DNA of 64,000 bases from Brevibacillus panacihumi W25 (GTDB lineage: Bacteria; Bacillota; Bacilli; Brevibacillales; Brevibacillaceae): contig NZ_KI629785.1 of the NCBI RefSeq assembly GCF_000503775.1, forward strand, positions 991,501 to 1,055,500, read 5' to 3'. This document shows positions 18,367-26,750 of this stretch, in pieces (within the stretch, counting starts at the first letter, position 1; every line of letters starts with the position of its first letter). Under the pieces are notes generated by a model. The model was not told the origin of the DNA and did no database searches. It saw only the letters and a list, made by a program, of their open reading frames with translations. The position numbers and the translations under genes are program-made.

Positions 18367-19769
18367 TTTCCCATCACACCCAACGAAGGAGAGGCCTTTG
18401 CAGCCACACCCAGTCCTTGGTAATCAAAACCGCATGTTCGCATGCGCGAAGCATCGAGAAAATTGCGCGTATCAAGCAAGTACGGCTGCCGCATCATACC
18501 GGCCATCTGCTGCCAATCCATCTCTTGGTACATACTCCAGTGAGTCAGCAGGACCACAGCATCTGCGTCCTGTCCTGTCTGCACCGGGTCCGTGCAATAC
18601 GTGATCGGCATATCGGGATTCAGCTCGCGAAACATGCCCATCCCCTGCGGATCATGGACACGAACCTGCGCCCCTTCCTCCAGCAGCTTTCCGATGATGT
18701 ACGACGCCTGGGTACGACGCGCATCATCCGTATCAGGCTTGAAAGTCAGACCCAGAATGCCGATGTTTTTGCCTTTCAGGCCGTTCAGCCTGCGCTCGAG
18801 CTTCTCCACCACGTACTGGTGCATTCTTTCATTGGAGGCGACTGCCGCCTTGACTACCATCAGCTCGCTGTCCACCTTTTCGCTTGCGGACAACAGCTCC
18901 GCCGTATCCTTGGGGAAGCAGCTGCCGCTCCCGCCGCTGGATACCTGCAAGAACTTGGGTCCGATGCGGCTGTCCAGTCCCATGCCAGCCGCTACATCCA
19001 GCACATTGCCGCCGAGCGCCTCGCACAGCCTGGCGATTTCATTGATATAGCTGATTTTTACTGCCAGAAACGCGTTGGAAGCGTATTTGATCAGCTCCGC
19101 GCTCTTGGTATCTGTCTCAAAATAGACAGCGGGCGGTGCAGCCAGATCGTAGGAAAAGGAGAAATGCTGGCAGAGATCTTCGTACCCGCTTCGGTCCAGC
19201 ACTCCCTGATACAGCCTGCGCATCGTCGACAAGCCTTGCGGATGAACGCTTCCGATCACGATGCGGTCCGGAAAAAAGACATCCTCCAGCGCGAAGCCCT
19301 CTCGCAGAAATTCCGGATTGCTGACGACAGTAAAATCTGATTCGGGAGTCAAGCCCGAGGCGTCAGCCAGCAAGGCTGTGACCCATTGGCAGGTGCCGAC
19401 CGGGACCGTCGATTTCATCGCAATGACGGTAAAACGCTCACCTGACAGGTGCTTGCCGATTTGTTCGGCGGTCTGCTTGATGTAGCGCAGGTCAGCTGAA
19501 CCGTCCGGGTTGGACGGAGTTCCGACCGCGATGAAGATCACATCGGCATCGGCTACAGCGTCATAGGACGTCGTCGCAAACAGGCTTTTTCCGATCAATG
19601 TCGGCAACAAAGTCTCCATCCCTGGCTCATAGATCGGGCATTCCCCCCGGCTCAACCGCTCGATCTTTTCCTGATTCACATCAATGATCGTTGTATGATG
19701 GTGGTTCGCAGCCAATGCCGTTCCCGTCACACTGCCGACGTAGCCTGCTCCGATACAGACGACCCTCAT
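18363..19769 (-). CDS. ugd: UDP-glucose 6-dehydrogenase
   Basis: Cytoplasmic NAD-dependent enzyme oxidising UDP-glucose twice to UDP-glucuronate. The 468 residues have family length. The N-terminal GAGYVGSVTG dinucleotide fold, the STVPVGT and NPEFLREGFA motifs, the central SNAFLAVKISYINEIA helix and the catalytic Cys284 in GGSGSCFPKD are all present, with the C-terminal LGLTFKPDTDD UDP-binding segment. AAAGGGGGAG precedes the ATG at 19769. It lies 19 bp behind a UDP-xylose-synthase-like gene and overlaps the Tat-signal gene by 4 bp. Together with galU upstream it converts glucose-1-phosphate to UDP-glucuronate for the polymer. Confidence 0.96.
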   Translation of the reverse strand: MRVVCIGAGYVGSVTGTALAANHHHTTIIDVNQEKIERLSRGECPIYEPGMETLLPTLIGKSLFATTSYDAVADADVIFIAVGTPSNPDGSADLRYIKQTAEQIGKHLSGERFTVIAMKSTVPVGTCQWVTALLADASGLTPESDFTVVSNPEFLREGFALEDVFFPDRIVIGSVHPQGLSTMRRLYQGVLDRSGYEDLCQHFSFSYDLAAPPAVYFETDTKSAELIKYASNAFLAVKISYINEIARLCEALGGNVLDVAAGMGLDSRIGPKFLQVSSGGSGSCFPKDTAELLSASEKVDSELMVVKAAVASNERMHQYVVEKLERRLNGLKGKNIGILGLTFKPDTDDARRTQASYIIGKLLEEGAQVRVHDPQGMGMFRELNPDMPITYCTDPVQTGQDADAVVLLTHWSMYQEMDWQQMAGMMRQPYLLDTRNFLDASRMRTCGFDYQGLGVAAKASPSLGVMGK

Positions 19770-19788
19770 GTCCTCTCCCCCTTTGGCA

Positions 19789-20754
19789 TTATGACTGGAC
19801 ACGCTCCACCCGCTGCTCCCTGTACGCTTTGATCGTACGGCGCAGCCCTTCCTCCAGATGGATCTGGGGCTTCCAGTCCAGCAGCAATTTTGCTTTTTCG
19901 ATCACGGGTCTGCGTACTCTCGGATCATCCTTGGGCAGCGGATGGAAGGTGATTTCGCTGGTCGACTGACACATCTCTTTCACCATCCGGGCTACTTCCA
20001 GGATCTCGTACTCCTGCGGGTTCCCGATATTAATGATCTCTCCGGTCGCTACCTTCTTCTCCATCATCAGCTGCAAGGCGCGGATATTGTCATCCACATA
20101 GCAGAAAGAGCGCGTCTGCTTCCCGTCTCCGTATACAGTGATCGCTGCCCCGGTCAACGCCTGGTTGACAAAGTTGGAAATGACCCTCCCATCATCGTTG
20201 CGCAGTCCTGCGGAGTAGGTGTTGAAGATGCGCGCCACCTTTACCTGCACCCCAAAGCGCTGGTAATACTCGTAGCAAAGCACCTCGCCCAATCGCTTCG
20301 CCTCGTCGTAGCAGGCTCGCGGACCCCAGGTGTTGACATTTCCCCGATACTCCTCCGGTTGCGGATGCATCACCGGGTCGCCGTACGCTTCGCTGGTGCT
20401 CGCATACAGCAGTTTGGCGTGGTTCATCTTCGCCAATTCCAGCATGTGCTTGGTCCCGATGGTGTTGACCGCAATCGTGGCGAAGGGATCATTTTGATAA
20501 AATTTAGGTGATGCCGGTGACGCGAGATGATAGATTTCGCTCACATCCAGCAGGGAATCGAGCTGGAGCACATCCGGGTCGGACACATCGAAGTGGATAA
20601 AGTGAAAATGCGGATGATGTCTCACCTCCTCAATATGTGCCAAACGCCCAGTAGACAGGTTGTCGATCCCAATGACATGCTTTCCCTTCGCGAGCAAATC
20701 TCTCAACAGATGAGAACCGAGAAAACCGGCTACACCCGTAATCAGTGTTTTCAT
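19789..20754 (-). CDS. UDP-glucuronate decarboxylase-like (UDP-xylose synthase) SDR
   Basis: A 321-residue extended SDR. It starts MKTLITGVAGFLGSHL (NAD fold), has DNLSTGR, STSEAYGDP, the motif WGPRACYDEAKR with Tyr149-xxx-Lys153, and ARIFNTYSAG. These are the hallmarks of UDP-xylose synthases, which decarboxylate UDP-glucuronate. The position next to ugd supports this substrate. Other decarboxylating or 4-epimerising relatives cannot be excluded by eye. RBS AGGAGGAG precedes the ATG at 20754. Cytoplasmic, in the polysaccharide operon. Confidence 0.88.
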   Translation of the reverse strand: MKTLITGVAGFLGSHLLRDLLAKGKHVIGIDNLSTGRLAHIEEVRHHPHFHFIHFDVSDPDVLQLDSLLDVSEIYHLASPASPKFYQNDPFATIAVNTIGTKHMLELAKMNHAKLLYASTSEAYGDPVMHPQPEEYRGNVNTWGPRACYDEAKRLGEVLCYEYYQRFGVQVKVARIFNTYSAGLRNDDGRVISNFVNQALTGAAITVYGDGKQTRSFCYVDDNIRALQLMMEKKVATGEIINIGNPQEYEILEVARMVKEMCQSTSEITFHPLPKDDPRVRRPVIEKAKLLLDWKPQIHLEEGLRRTIKAYREQRVERVQS

Positions 20755-20783
20755 CGAAGCTCCTCCTGACTTTCCATGGCTCC

Positions 20784-21710
20784 TCATACGCCGTGCGTCT
20801 CTTCGTATTCCTCATATCTGCTGCCTGCAAGCCCCATCACCATTCCTGCGCCGATACAAATCTGCTGCAGACAACGGATCAAACGCACGGGTCCGAGCAA
20901 GACAGACGGGAGAAGCAGCAGCATGCCCCACCCGATCCGCATCACTCCCTTCACAGCGCGAAGCAGCAGGAGATGAGCAGGCAAGCGAAAATCCCGCTCG
21001 CACAGTGCATAGGTGTTTCCCGAACGGTACGCTCTTTGCAAAAGCCATCCCGGCTTGATTCTGCTCGCCGGCACCCATTCGTAGACGACGGCTTCGTCCG
21101 CCCAGATGATCTCGTGTCCTTGTTGGCGAACACGCAGGAAAAAATGGGTGTCCTCCCCGCCAGACAAGCCGTAGCGGGGGTCGAAGCGGTTAGCTGGATT
21201 TTCCAACAAGCTGGTTCGAATCAGCACATTTCCCGTTCGGGCCAATTCCATGCGAAAGCCTGTCGGATGGCGGGACCTTTCGTAAAATCTCCCTTTTTTG
21301 CTCCACGCGGGCGCTGGCTCCACCATTCGCGGCAGTACGGGACCTGTCACGACATCAGCCCCGTATTCCTGCTGGACAAATAGCAATTGATCCAGCCAAT
21401 CAGGGGCCGGCTCCTCGTCATCATCGATAAAGGCGATCCCGTCATAGCCCTCCATACTTAGGTCCAAAGCCCGATTCCGCGCATGCGAGATGCCCCTGCG
21501 CGGCTCGTGGCTGTAACCCAGCTTCCATCGATAGCTTCCCTGCCGCTGTATGCAATCTTCCTGCGCACTTGCCTCTGGGTCATTGTCGATCACCAGAACG
21601 TGCACATCCGGCGTAGAAACCTTGTCAAAGGTGAGAAGCTCCAAGCCTGCCAAAAGCCTTTTTAGTCCATCCGGGCGTTTGTAGGTGAGGACACCAATCG
21701 CTACCTTCAT
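20784..21710 (-). CDS. Family 2 glycosyltransferase
   Basis: A 308-residue GT-A enzyme. The nucleotide-sugar fold begins VAIGVLTYKRPDGLKRLL, the metal-binding DxD-type motif is FIDDDEEPAPDWL, followed by GPVLPR and GGEDTHFFLR (the acceptor-side ED). The C-terminus has a hydrophobic hairpin (about 245-290) that could hold it at the membrane. The ATG at 21710 overlaps the O-antigen-ligase-like gene stop by 4 bp. It adds one sugar of the repeat unit; specificity unknown. Confidence 0.92.
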   Translation of the reverse strand: MKVAIGVLTYKRPDGLKRLLAGLELLTFDKVSTPDVHVLVIDNDPEASAQEDCIQRQGSYRWKLGYSHEPRRGISHARNRALDLSMEGYDGIAFIDDDEEPAPDWLDQLLFVQQEYGADVVTGPVLPRMVEPAPAWSKKGRFYERSRHPTGFRMELARTGNVLIRTSLLENPANRFDPRYGLSGGEDTHFFLRVRQQGHEIIWADEAVVYEWVPASRIKPGWLLQRAYRSGNTYALCERDFRLPAHLLLLRAVKGVMRIGWGMLLLLPSVLLGPVRLIRCLQQICIGAGMVMGLAGSRYEEYEETHGV

Positions 21711-23035
21711 GCTTCCCCCCTCCCCGCCGGCAAGTCATACCAGCGAATATGGCTTCTGCGTTCCGCCATTCTCCACTTTGGCAGCGAAAAGCCCAGGGCA
21801 ATGAACAGCGTCCAGAAAAAGCTGTTGTGATCCAGCAAAGTGGTCTCCGTCAGATTGCACAGTACCAGGTAGAAGAGAAACAGCATGGGCCAATCATGCT
21901 CCCAGCTCTGCGAACTCATCTGATAAGGGAGCGTCCTGCGAATACGGCTGAGAAAGCTGAGCAATACGAGACCAAGACCGATCAAGCCGATGTCTAATGT
22001 GACGTCCAGAAAGCCATTGTGGGAATTGGGCGGTTCCCAGAACGTCACCCTCCAGATATAAGCGGACTCCCCTTCCCATCCAAGCCAGAAGCCGCTGTAG
22101 CCGTACCCGAGCCAAGGGTGCTGCAGAATCATTTCACTCACGATGTCCCACAGTCCTGTCCTGCCCGTCAACGTCAGATCGCGGCCAAAATAGCGCAAGA
22201 TTGGCTCCAGATAGGTCAGAACCAGCACGCTGACACAGATGCCAGCCAGACCGACCGGCAGCCAGAGGAGAATTCGAGCGTATTCACTCCAGCGCAGCGT
22301 GCGAAGGAAGGGAATACAAACCAACAAAAGCAGCAAAACGATCAGAGCCGTCTTGGACTCCGACAAGAGCAGCAGCATGACACTTAGGCCAAAGCCGCCG
22401 ACTGTCAACCAGCGCGGCCATACCTTCATCATGAACAGCAGGAAAAAGACGATGGCACCAAGAGACATCAACCGTCCCAACTGATTCTTGTGAGGAAAGA
22501 TCCCTCTCCAGGCTGAGCTTCCCTGATACAGCATCTTTCCGATGTCCGGCATCAAAACGCTGACTACTGCGCTTATGAGCGCACCGCTCAACAAAACCCA
22601 TGCGACCATTTGAAATTGTTCACGCAGGGTAAAACGCGAAGCCAGGTAGATGGCGAACAGATTGGTGCCTACGAATGCGACGCTTCTGCGTACCGTGATT
22701 TCCGGTGCGGCCGACCACAGCGCGGACAGTACGATCATCAGCAGGAGAACGAGAGAAAGCTTGTCTCGAGCCAGAACCGCCAGGACGCGTTTGCGGTGCA
22801 CGAAGATCAGAACGGCGGCGATTCCGTAAATGATTTTCCAGATTGTCTGCAAGAGGGCATTGCCATCGGCTACGCTGTCCACCTGTCCAGCCTGGAAAAA
22901 AGGGAAAAACGCTTGCGCAAACAACAGGAGTGTCACGATGACGTATGCCTGCTCCAAACGCTGCCAGCGCTTTGCTGACTTCAAGCGCTTCTTCCGCGAT
23001 TCTCCTCTCGTCTCAGCGATCACTCCATTGTGCAA
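21707..23035 (-). CDS. O-antigen ligase/polymerase family membrane protein (Wzy-like)
   Basis: Integral membrane protein of 442 residues with about ten hydrophobic segments and a large outer loop (about 285-335) carrying GRTGLWDIVSEMILQHPWLGYG and PNSHNGFLD, the pattern of the Wzy_C/WaaL family. It most likely polymerises lipid-linked repeat units on the outer face. The frame is open to an ATG at 23050, but AGGAGG at 23047-23042 sits 6 nt from a TTG at 23035, so TTG is the better start; a GTG at 23023 is a third option. It overlaps the flippase gene in either case. Confidence 0.88.
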   Translation of the reverse strand: MHNGVIAETRGESRKKRLKSAKRWQRLEQAYVIVTLLLFAQAFFPFFQAGQVDSVADGNALLQTIWKIIYGIAAVLIFVHRKRVLAVLARDKLSLVLLLMIVLSALWSAAPEITVRRSVAFVGTNLFAIYLASRFTLREQFQMVAWVLLSGALISAVVSVLMPDIGKMLYQGSSAWRGIFPHKNQLGRLMSLGAIVFFLLFMMKVWPRWLTVGGFGLSVMLLLLSESKTALIVLLLLLVCIPFLRTLRWSEYARILLWLPVGLAGICVSVLVLTYLEPILRYFGRDLTLTGRTGLWDIVSEMILQHPWLGYGYSGFWLGWEGESAYIWRVTFWEPPNSHNGFLDVTLDIGLIGLGLVLLSFLSRIRRTLPYQMSSQSWEHDWPMLFLFYLVLCNLTETTLLDHNSFFWTLFIALGFSLPKWRMAERRSHIRWYDLPAGRGEA

Positions 23036-24362
23036 ATTTCGCCTCCTCATGGATCATGTGTCCCTCCAAGCGCACGGCGCGCTCACGACGCAACAGATAT
23101 CCAATCATCACCCAGTAGCTGCAGCACAGCATCACATCGCCGATGATGCTGACCACAATCGCTCCCTTCCAGGAGTAGAGAGGCACGATGAGAATATGCA
23201 GGCCTGCCACGAGTATTGCCACCATGACCTGAATACTGGAGCGCCAGCCTTGAAACCCGGCTCCTGTCAATGCATCAGCCGCAAAAATATGCAGGCCCTT
23301 GAACAGCGGAATGATCGCCATCCAGCGAATCGCCTCGACAGCGAACAGGTAATCCTCCCCCAGCACCCATGGGAGAATCGGGGCTACCAGATAGAGGACC
23401 AGCCAGGCAATGGCGGCGTAGACAAGCGAGAACGGAATCAGCCGTTTGGCGTAGCTGACGCTTTTCACGATCCCGTTCTTGCCTTCCTGAAAAAAGCGGG
23501 AGAACGCCGCGCTCATCAGCGAATAGATCGGTGTCAACGCTACGTCTACGATTCTGCTTGCGGCAGCGTAAATGCCGGCATGCTCGGCGGAAGCATAGCG
23601 AACCAGCATGGTTTTGCCGATATCGGAATAGACGACGAGTGAAGACAGGCTGATCGAAAAATAGCTGCCCTCCTTCAGCTCTGTAATCAGTTTGCGTACG
23701 TGAAAGCGGGGCTTTCCCAACTCCTTGATCACCAGCGTCAAGGCAGCCGACATCATCACCAGCGTCGTCACCAGATAGAGAAAGCCCCACCATTCGATAC
23801 TGTGATGCGAGGACATCCACGCCAGGGCGACAGCGCCCGCCAGTCTGATCCCGCCCATGAGCATATTGAATTGCGCCGTTCGCTTCAAACGCTCCAAGGC
23901 TTGATAGGATTGCCCGCAAATCGAGAACACCCGATAGAAAATCAGATCGGACAAGGCGACCCAGAGGATCACCATGGGATGGATCGTATCCGGCAGGAAC
24001 AGCCCCCCCAGCGTTACGGCCAAGATCGTCAGCATAATCCCCGAGATCAGCGTCATGAGCAGGGCATTGCCCAGATATTCCGAGAATGCCGACCTGTCCC
24101 GTGATACATGCATGACGAGCAGTTCACCGCGCCCCAGGCTGGAAAACGGGGCCATGATCGCGACCAGCGTAACGACGCCCATAAACAATCCATAGCCGTT
24201 CGCTCCCAATGTCCTGGCGATGATCACGAAATACCCCATCTGCAAGACCAGCTTGACTCCCTCGCCCATCAGCATCCAGAGGGTGTTGCGCAGCAAGAGG
24301 CTGTTCCAGCTTTGGCGCCATTCCAGCAAATGCTCTTTCAAACCTCCGAGAGGCCTCAGCAT
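23013..24362 (-). CDS. Polysaccharide flippase (Wzx/MATE-like)
   Basis: A 449-residue membrane protein with some 12 hydrophobic helices and the polysaccharide-biosynthesis/flippase pattern: NTLWMLMGEGVKLVLQMGYFVIIARTLGANGYG at the N-terminus (typical first two helices) and later repeats of the same type. It would flip undecaprenyl-linked repeat units to the outside before polymerisation by the neighbouring Wzy-like protein. The start at 24362 has GGAG 6 nt upstream and overlaps the sugar transferase gene by 7 bp; the longer frame to 24419 has no ribosome site. Confidence 0.92.
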   Translation of the reverse strand: MLRPLGGLKEHLLEWRQSWNSLLLRNTLWMLMGEGVKLVLQMGYFVIIARTLGANGYGLFMGVVTLVAIMAPFSSLGRGELLVMHVSRDRSAFSEYLGNALLMTLISGIMLTILAVTLGGLFLPDTIHPMVILWVALSDLIFYRVFSICGQSYQALERLKRTAQFNMLMGGIRLAGAVALAWMSSHHSIEWWGFLYLVTTLVMMSAALTLVIKELGKPRFHVRKLITELKEGSYFSISLSSLVVYSDIGKTMLVRYASAEHAGIYAAASRIVDVALTPIYSLMSAAFSRFFQEGKNGIVKSVSYAKRLIPFSLVYAAIAWLVLYLVAPILPWVLGEDYLFAVEAIRWMAIIPLFKGLHIFAADALTGAGFQGWRSSIQVMVAILVAGLHILIVPLYSWKGAIVVSIIGDVMLCCSYWVMIGYLLRRERAVRLEGHMIHEEAKFAQWSDR

Positions 24363-24967
24363 GTATTGCTCCGCATGACGACCTGTATCGTCCGGCAAAT
24401 GATGGTCAGATCCAGCCAAAAGGACATCTGTTCCAGGTACAGAAAGTCATGCTGCAAATTTTCATGAATCGGCTTGTTGCGGTCCTGACTGATCTGCCAC
24501 AGCCCGGTCATTCCTGGTTTGACCAGAAATCGCTGCTTCTCGCGGATGGTATACAGCTCTTCCACGATCTTTTTCTGTTCCGGTCGGGGGCCGACAAAGC
24601 TCATCTCCCCGCGCAGAATATTCAGCAATTGAGGCAATTCATCCAGGCTTGTTTTCCGCAGAAATCGTCCGAATCGCGTAATTCGCGGATCCTGGTCCGA
24701 GGTCGGCGAGAAACCTTCTGCAGGCACGTCGGTATGCATGGTGCGAAGCTTGTAAATGGTGAATTCTTTGCCGTGCTTGCCGACGCGGACCTGTCGAAAG
24801 AAGATGCGTCCTGGAGAATCGAGATACAAAATGACAGCGAGTAGAAGAAAGAGGGGGAGGAGGAGGATGAGCAGGAAGAAGGCAAAAACAATGTCAAGAA
24901 CACCCTTTACACAACTCGCATACAATGAGACGGTAGCCCTGGGCCGTGTAACGCGAATATAGTCCAT
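24356..24967 (-). CDS. Initiating undecaprenyl-phosphate sugar-1-phosphate transferase
   Basis: A 203-residue member of the bacterial sugar transferase family in its short (PglC/WbaP C-domain) form: one hydrophobic N-terminal segment (about 22-48), then YLDSPGRIFFRQVRVGK, YKLRTM, RITRFGRFLRKTSLDELPQLLNIL, GEMSFVGPRPE and KPGMTGLWQ. It transfers the first sugar-1-phosphate to undecaprenyl phosphate and so starts the repeat unit. It lies 7 bp behind galU, whose product UDP-glucose is a plausible direct or indirect donor. Confidence 0.94.
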   Translation of the reverse strand: MDYIRVTRPRATVSLYASCVKGVLDIVFAFFLLILLLPLFLLLAVILYLDSPGRIFFRQVRVGKHGKEFTIYKLRTMHTDVPAEGFSPTSDQDPRITRFGRFLRKTSLDELPQLLNILRGEMSFVGPRPEQKKIVEELYTIREKQRFLVKPGMTGLWQISQDRNKPIHENLQHDFLYLEQMSFWLDLTIICRTIQVVMRSNTC

Positions 24968-24974
24968 TTCTTCA

Positions 24975-25877
24975 TCATCCTACGGGAAGCTTCCAATTGT
25001 TTACCAAATATTTGTGCTGGATGTTGTTCAAATACAAACCAAAATCTTTGTTCAATTCCTCATTTTTCATGGCAAACTCTACCGTTGCCTTCAAAAAGCC
25101 GAATTTGCTTCCGACGTCATACAAGGTTCCCTCATAGCGATATGCAAGCAAATCCTGTTCGCGCGCAAGCATCTGGAGCGCATCTGTGAGTTGAATCTCC
25201 CCCCCTACTCCCGGCTCGATCTGCTCCAGCAGGTCGAAGATACGCGGCTCCAGAATATATCGGCCAATGATCGCCAGATTGGACGGAGGATTGTTCTGCG
25301 GCTTCTCGACCAGATCATGAATCAGATCAAGGCGCTCTCCGATGGCGACTCCTTCGATGACACCGTACTTGCTCACCTCATTCCAATCCACCGCCTCGAC
25401 CGCGATAACGCTGCTTTGCTGCTGATTATAAATATCCATCATCTGTCTGAGGCACGGAATCTCGCTATCGATCACCATATCCCCCAGCAAAACCGCGAAG
25501 GGCTCATTCCCGATGAATTTACGGGCGCACCAGATCGCATGCCCCAGACCCAACGCTTCTTTTTGCCGGATGTAATGGATCTCTACCAAATTGGTCAAGC
25601 CTTCCACGATCTCGTACAAATCGGTCTTGGCGCGTTCACGCAGATTGACTTCCAGCTCATAGTTCTTGTCAAAATGATCCTCGATGGCCCTCTTGCTCCG
25701 TCCTGTCACGATGATGATATCCTCGATTCCAGAGTTGACCGCTTCCTCGACGATGTATTGAATCGTCGGTTTGTCCACGATCGGGAGCATCTCCTTGGGC
25801 ATGGCTTTGGTGGCGGGAAGGAACCGGGTACCCAGGCCTGCAGCAGGAATCACCGCTTTTTTAATCTGTTTCTTCAT
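24975..25877 (-). CDS. galU: UTP-glucose-1-phosphate uridylyltransferase
   Basis: Cytoplasmic nucleotidyltransferase making UDP-glucose. 300 residues with the N-terminal AVIPAAGLGTRFLPATKAMPKEMLPI signature (only part quoted), GHAIWCARKFIGNEPFAVLLGD, and the VGGEIQLTDALQ motif near residue 240. GGAGG at 8 nt supports the ATG at 25877; upstream ATG (25883) and GTG (25886) overlap the ribosome site. Second gene of the operon, feeding ugd. Confidence 0.96.
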   Translation of the reverse strand: MKKQIKKAVIPAAGLGTRFLPATKAMPKEMLPIVDKPTIQYIVEEAVNSGIEDIIIVTGRSKRAIEDHFDKNYELEVNLRERAKTDLYEIVEGLTNLVEIHYIRQKEALGLGHAIWCARKFIGNEPFAVLLGDMVIDSEIPCLRQMMDIYNQQQSSVIAVEAVDWNEVSKYGVIEGVAIGERLDLIHDLVEKPQNNPPSNLAIIGRYILEPRIFDLLEQIEPGVGGEIQLTDALQMLAREQDLLAYRYEGTLYDVGSKFGFLKATVEFAMKNEELNKDFGLYLNNIQHKYLVNNWKLPVG

Positions 25878-25893
25878 AACCATCACCTCCCAC

Positions 25894-26586
25894 CTATTCG
25901 TGTTGTACCATGGGCTCCGGTTCGAATCCTGGTCCTGTCACCGGTCCAGGCTGCTCAAGACTCATCCGTTTTCTGTTCGATTTTCTCCTCATCGCCTCCA
26001 AGGCCTCCATCCAGATCAGCACACCGACCATCAGCACCAGACCCACGCCAAATGCCGCTGCCATATTGACCAAAGGCTTGGGAGATACGGGCTCCATCCC
26101 CGCTTCATACTCCGCTTCGTCCACGATCATGACGTTGTCGATGTTCATGAACAAATTGACGTTCTGGGAAAAAGAGCGGGAGACTTCATTCGCAATCTGT
26201 ACAGCGCGAAGCGGGTCCGTGTCGCTGTAGGTCACCGTGATGATAAAGGAAATGTTGGACGTTTTGACATCCAATCGCTCCATGAGCTGTTCCGGTGTTT
26301 GGGACAAGCCCAGCTTGCGAATGACGTCTTGTGCCATCCTCCGGGTTTGAATCAACCCGCTGTATGTCTTGATGAGCTGTTGATTGCTGAGGATGCTGTT
26401 GTAGAGGTCCTGCCTGTCCAGATCCTGCGGCTTCACCAGCATGGTCGTCGTCGCTGAATAGGTAGGGACCAGTACGAAATAACTGATATACCCACTCGCC
26501 AATACACAACACAACGGAATGGTGAGCATCAAGACCCAGCGCTTGCGAATGGCTTGGAGAACCAGCAATACAAATTCCAGATTCAT
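25894..26586 (-). CDS. Wzz/polysaccharide co-polymerase chain-length regulator
   Basis: A 230-residue inner-membrane protein with transmembrane helices at about 18-38 and 172-192 enclosing a periplasmic-side domain, the Wzz/YveK topology. The PTYSATTTMLV start of the external domain and the PKPLVNM proline-rich run before helix 2 fit the family. It sets polymer length and often activates a partner tyrosine kinase, but no BY-kinase gene is found in the window. It is the first gene of the operon and follows a 135-nt structured leader. Confidence 0.9.
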   Translation of the reverse strand: MNLEFVLLVLQAIRKRWVLMLTIPLCCVLASGYISYFVLVPTYSATTTMLVKPQDLDRQDLYNSILSNQQLIKTYSGLIQTRRMAQDVIRKLGLSQTPEQLMERLDVKTSNISFIITVTYSDTDPLRAVQIANEVSRSFSQNVNLFMNIDNVMIVDEAEYEAGMEPVSPKPLVNMAAAFGVGLVLMVGVLIWMEALEAMRRKSNRKRMSLEQPGPVTGPGFEPEPMVQHE

Positions 26587-26721
26587 ATGAGCATGGACTC
26601 CTTTTTCGTTCTTTTCTAACCCACCACCCCTGGCAACCGTCAGGACGGCCCTCTAGGAAGGCCCTTCTCAGCGGTATGGATAGTCCATATTCCCCAAACT
26701 TAGAGCCAGTATATGTACAAA
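26587..26721 (-). promoter_or_regulatory. Structured leader of the polysaccharide operon
   Basis: On the minus strand this stretch holds a palindrome TATGGA-CTA-TCCATA (26675-26689), a 7-bp stem GGCCTTC-CTA-GAGGGCC, and next to it CCGT-CCTG-ACGG (within 26638-26670). The first looks like a regulator binding site, the other two like RNA hairpins ahead of wzz. Long exopolysaccharide operons in Bacillales are known to use anti-termination leaders (EAR/epsC type); whether this is one cannot be decided by eye. No clear -35/-10 pair was found. Confidence 0.4.
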
Positions 26722-26750
26722 GCGTGGGAATATATGTCATATTCCCACGC
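26722..26750. terminator. Hairpin overlapping the LCP gene stop codon
   Basis: Perfect 12-bp arms GCGTGGGAATAT (26722-26733) and ATATTCCCACGC (26739-26750) with a 5-nt loop. The stop codon of the LCP gene lies in the loop. On the minus strand only a weak T tail follows; on the plus strand CTTTTTTTC follows after a gap. Confidence 0.6.

Noticed and set aside
26620-26700. TPP or c-di-GMP riboswitch in the wzz leader
   Set aside because: A CTGAGA string resembles part of the TPP motif, but the other required conserved blocks of either riboswitch class are missing.
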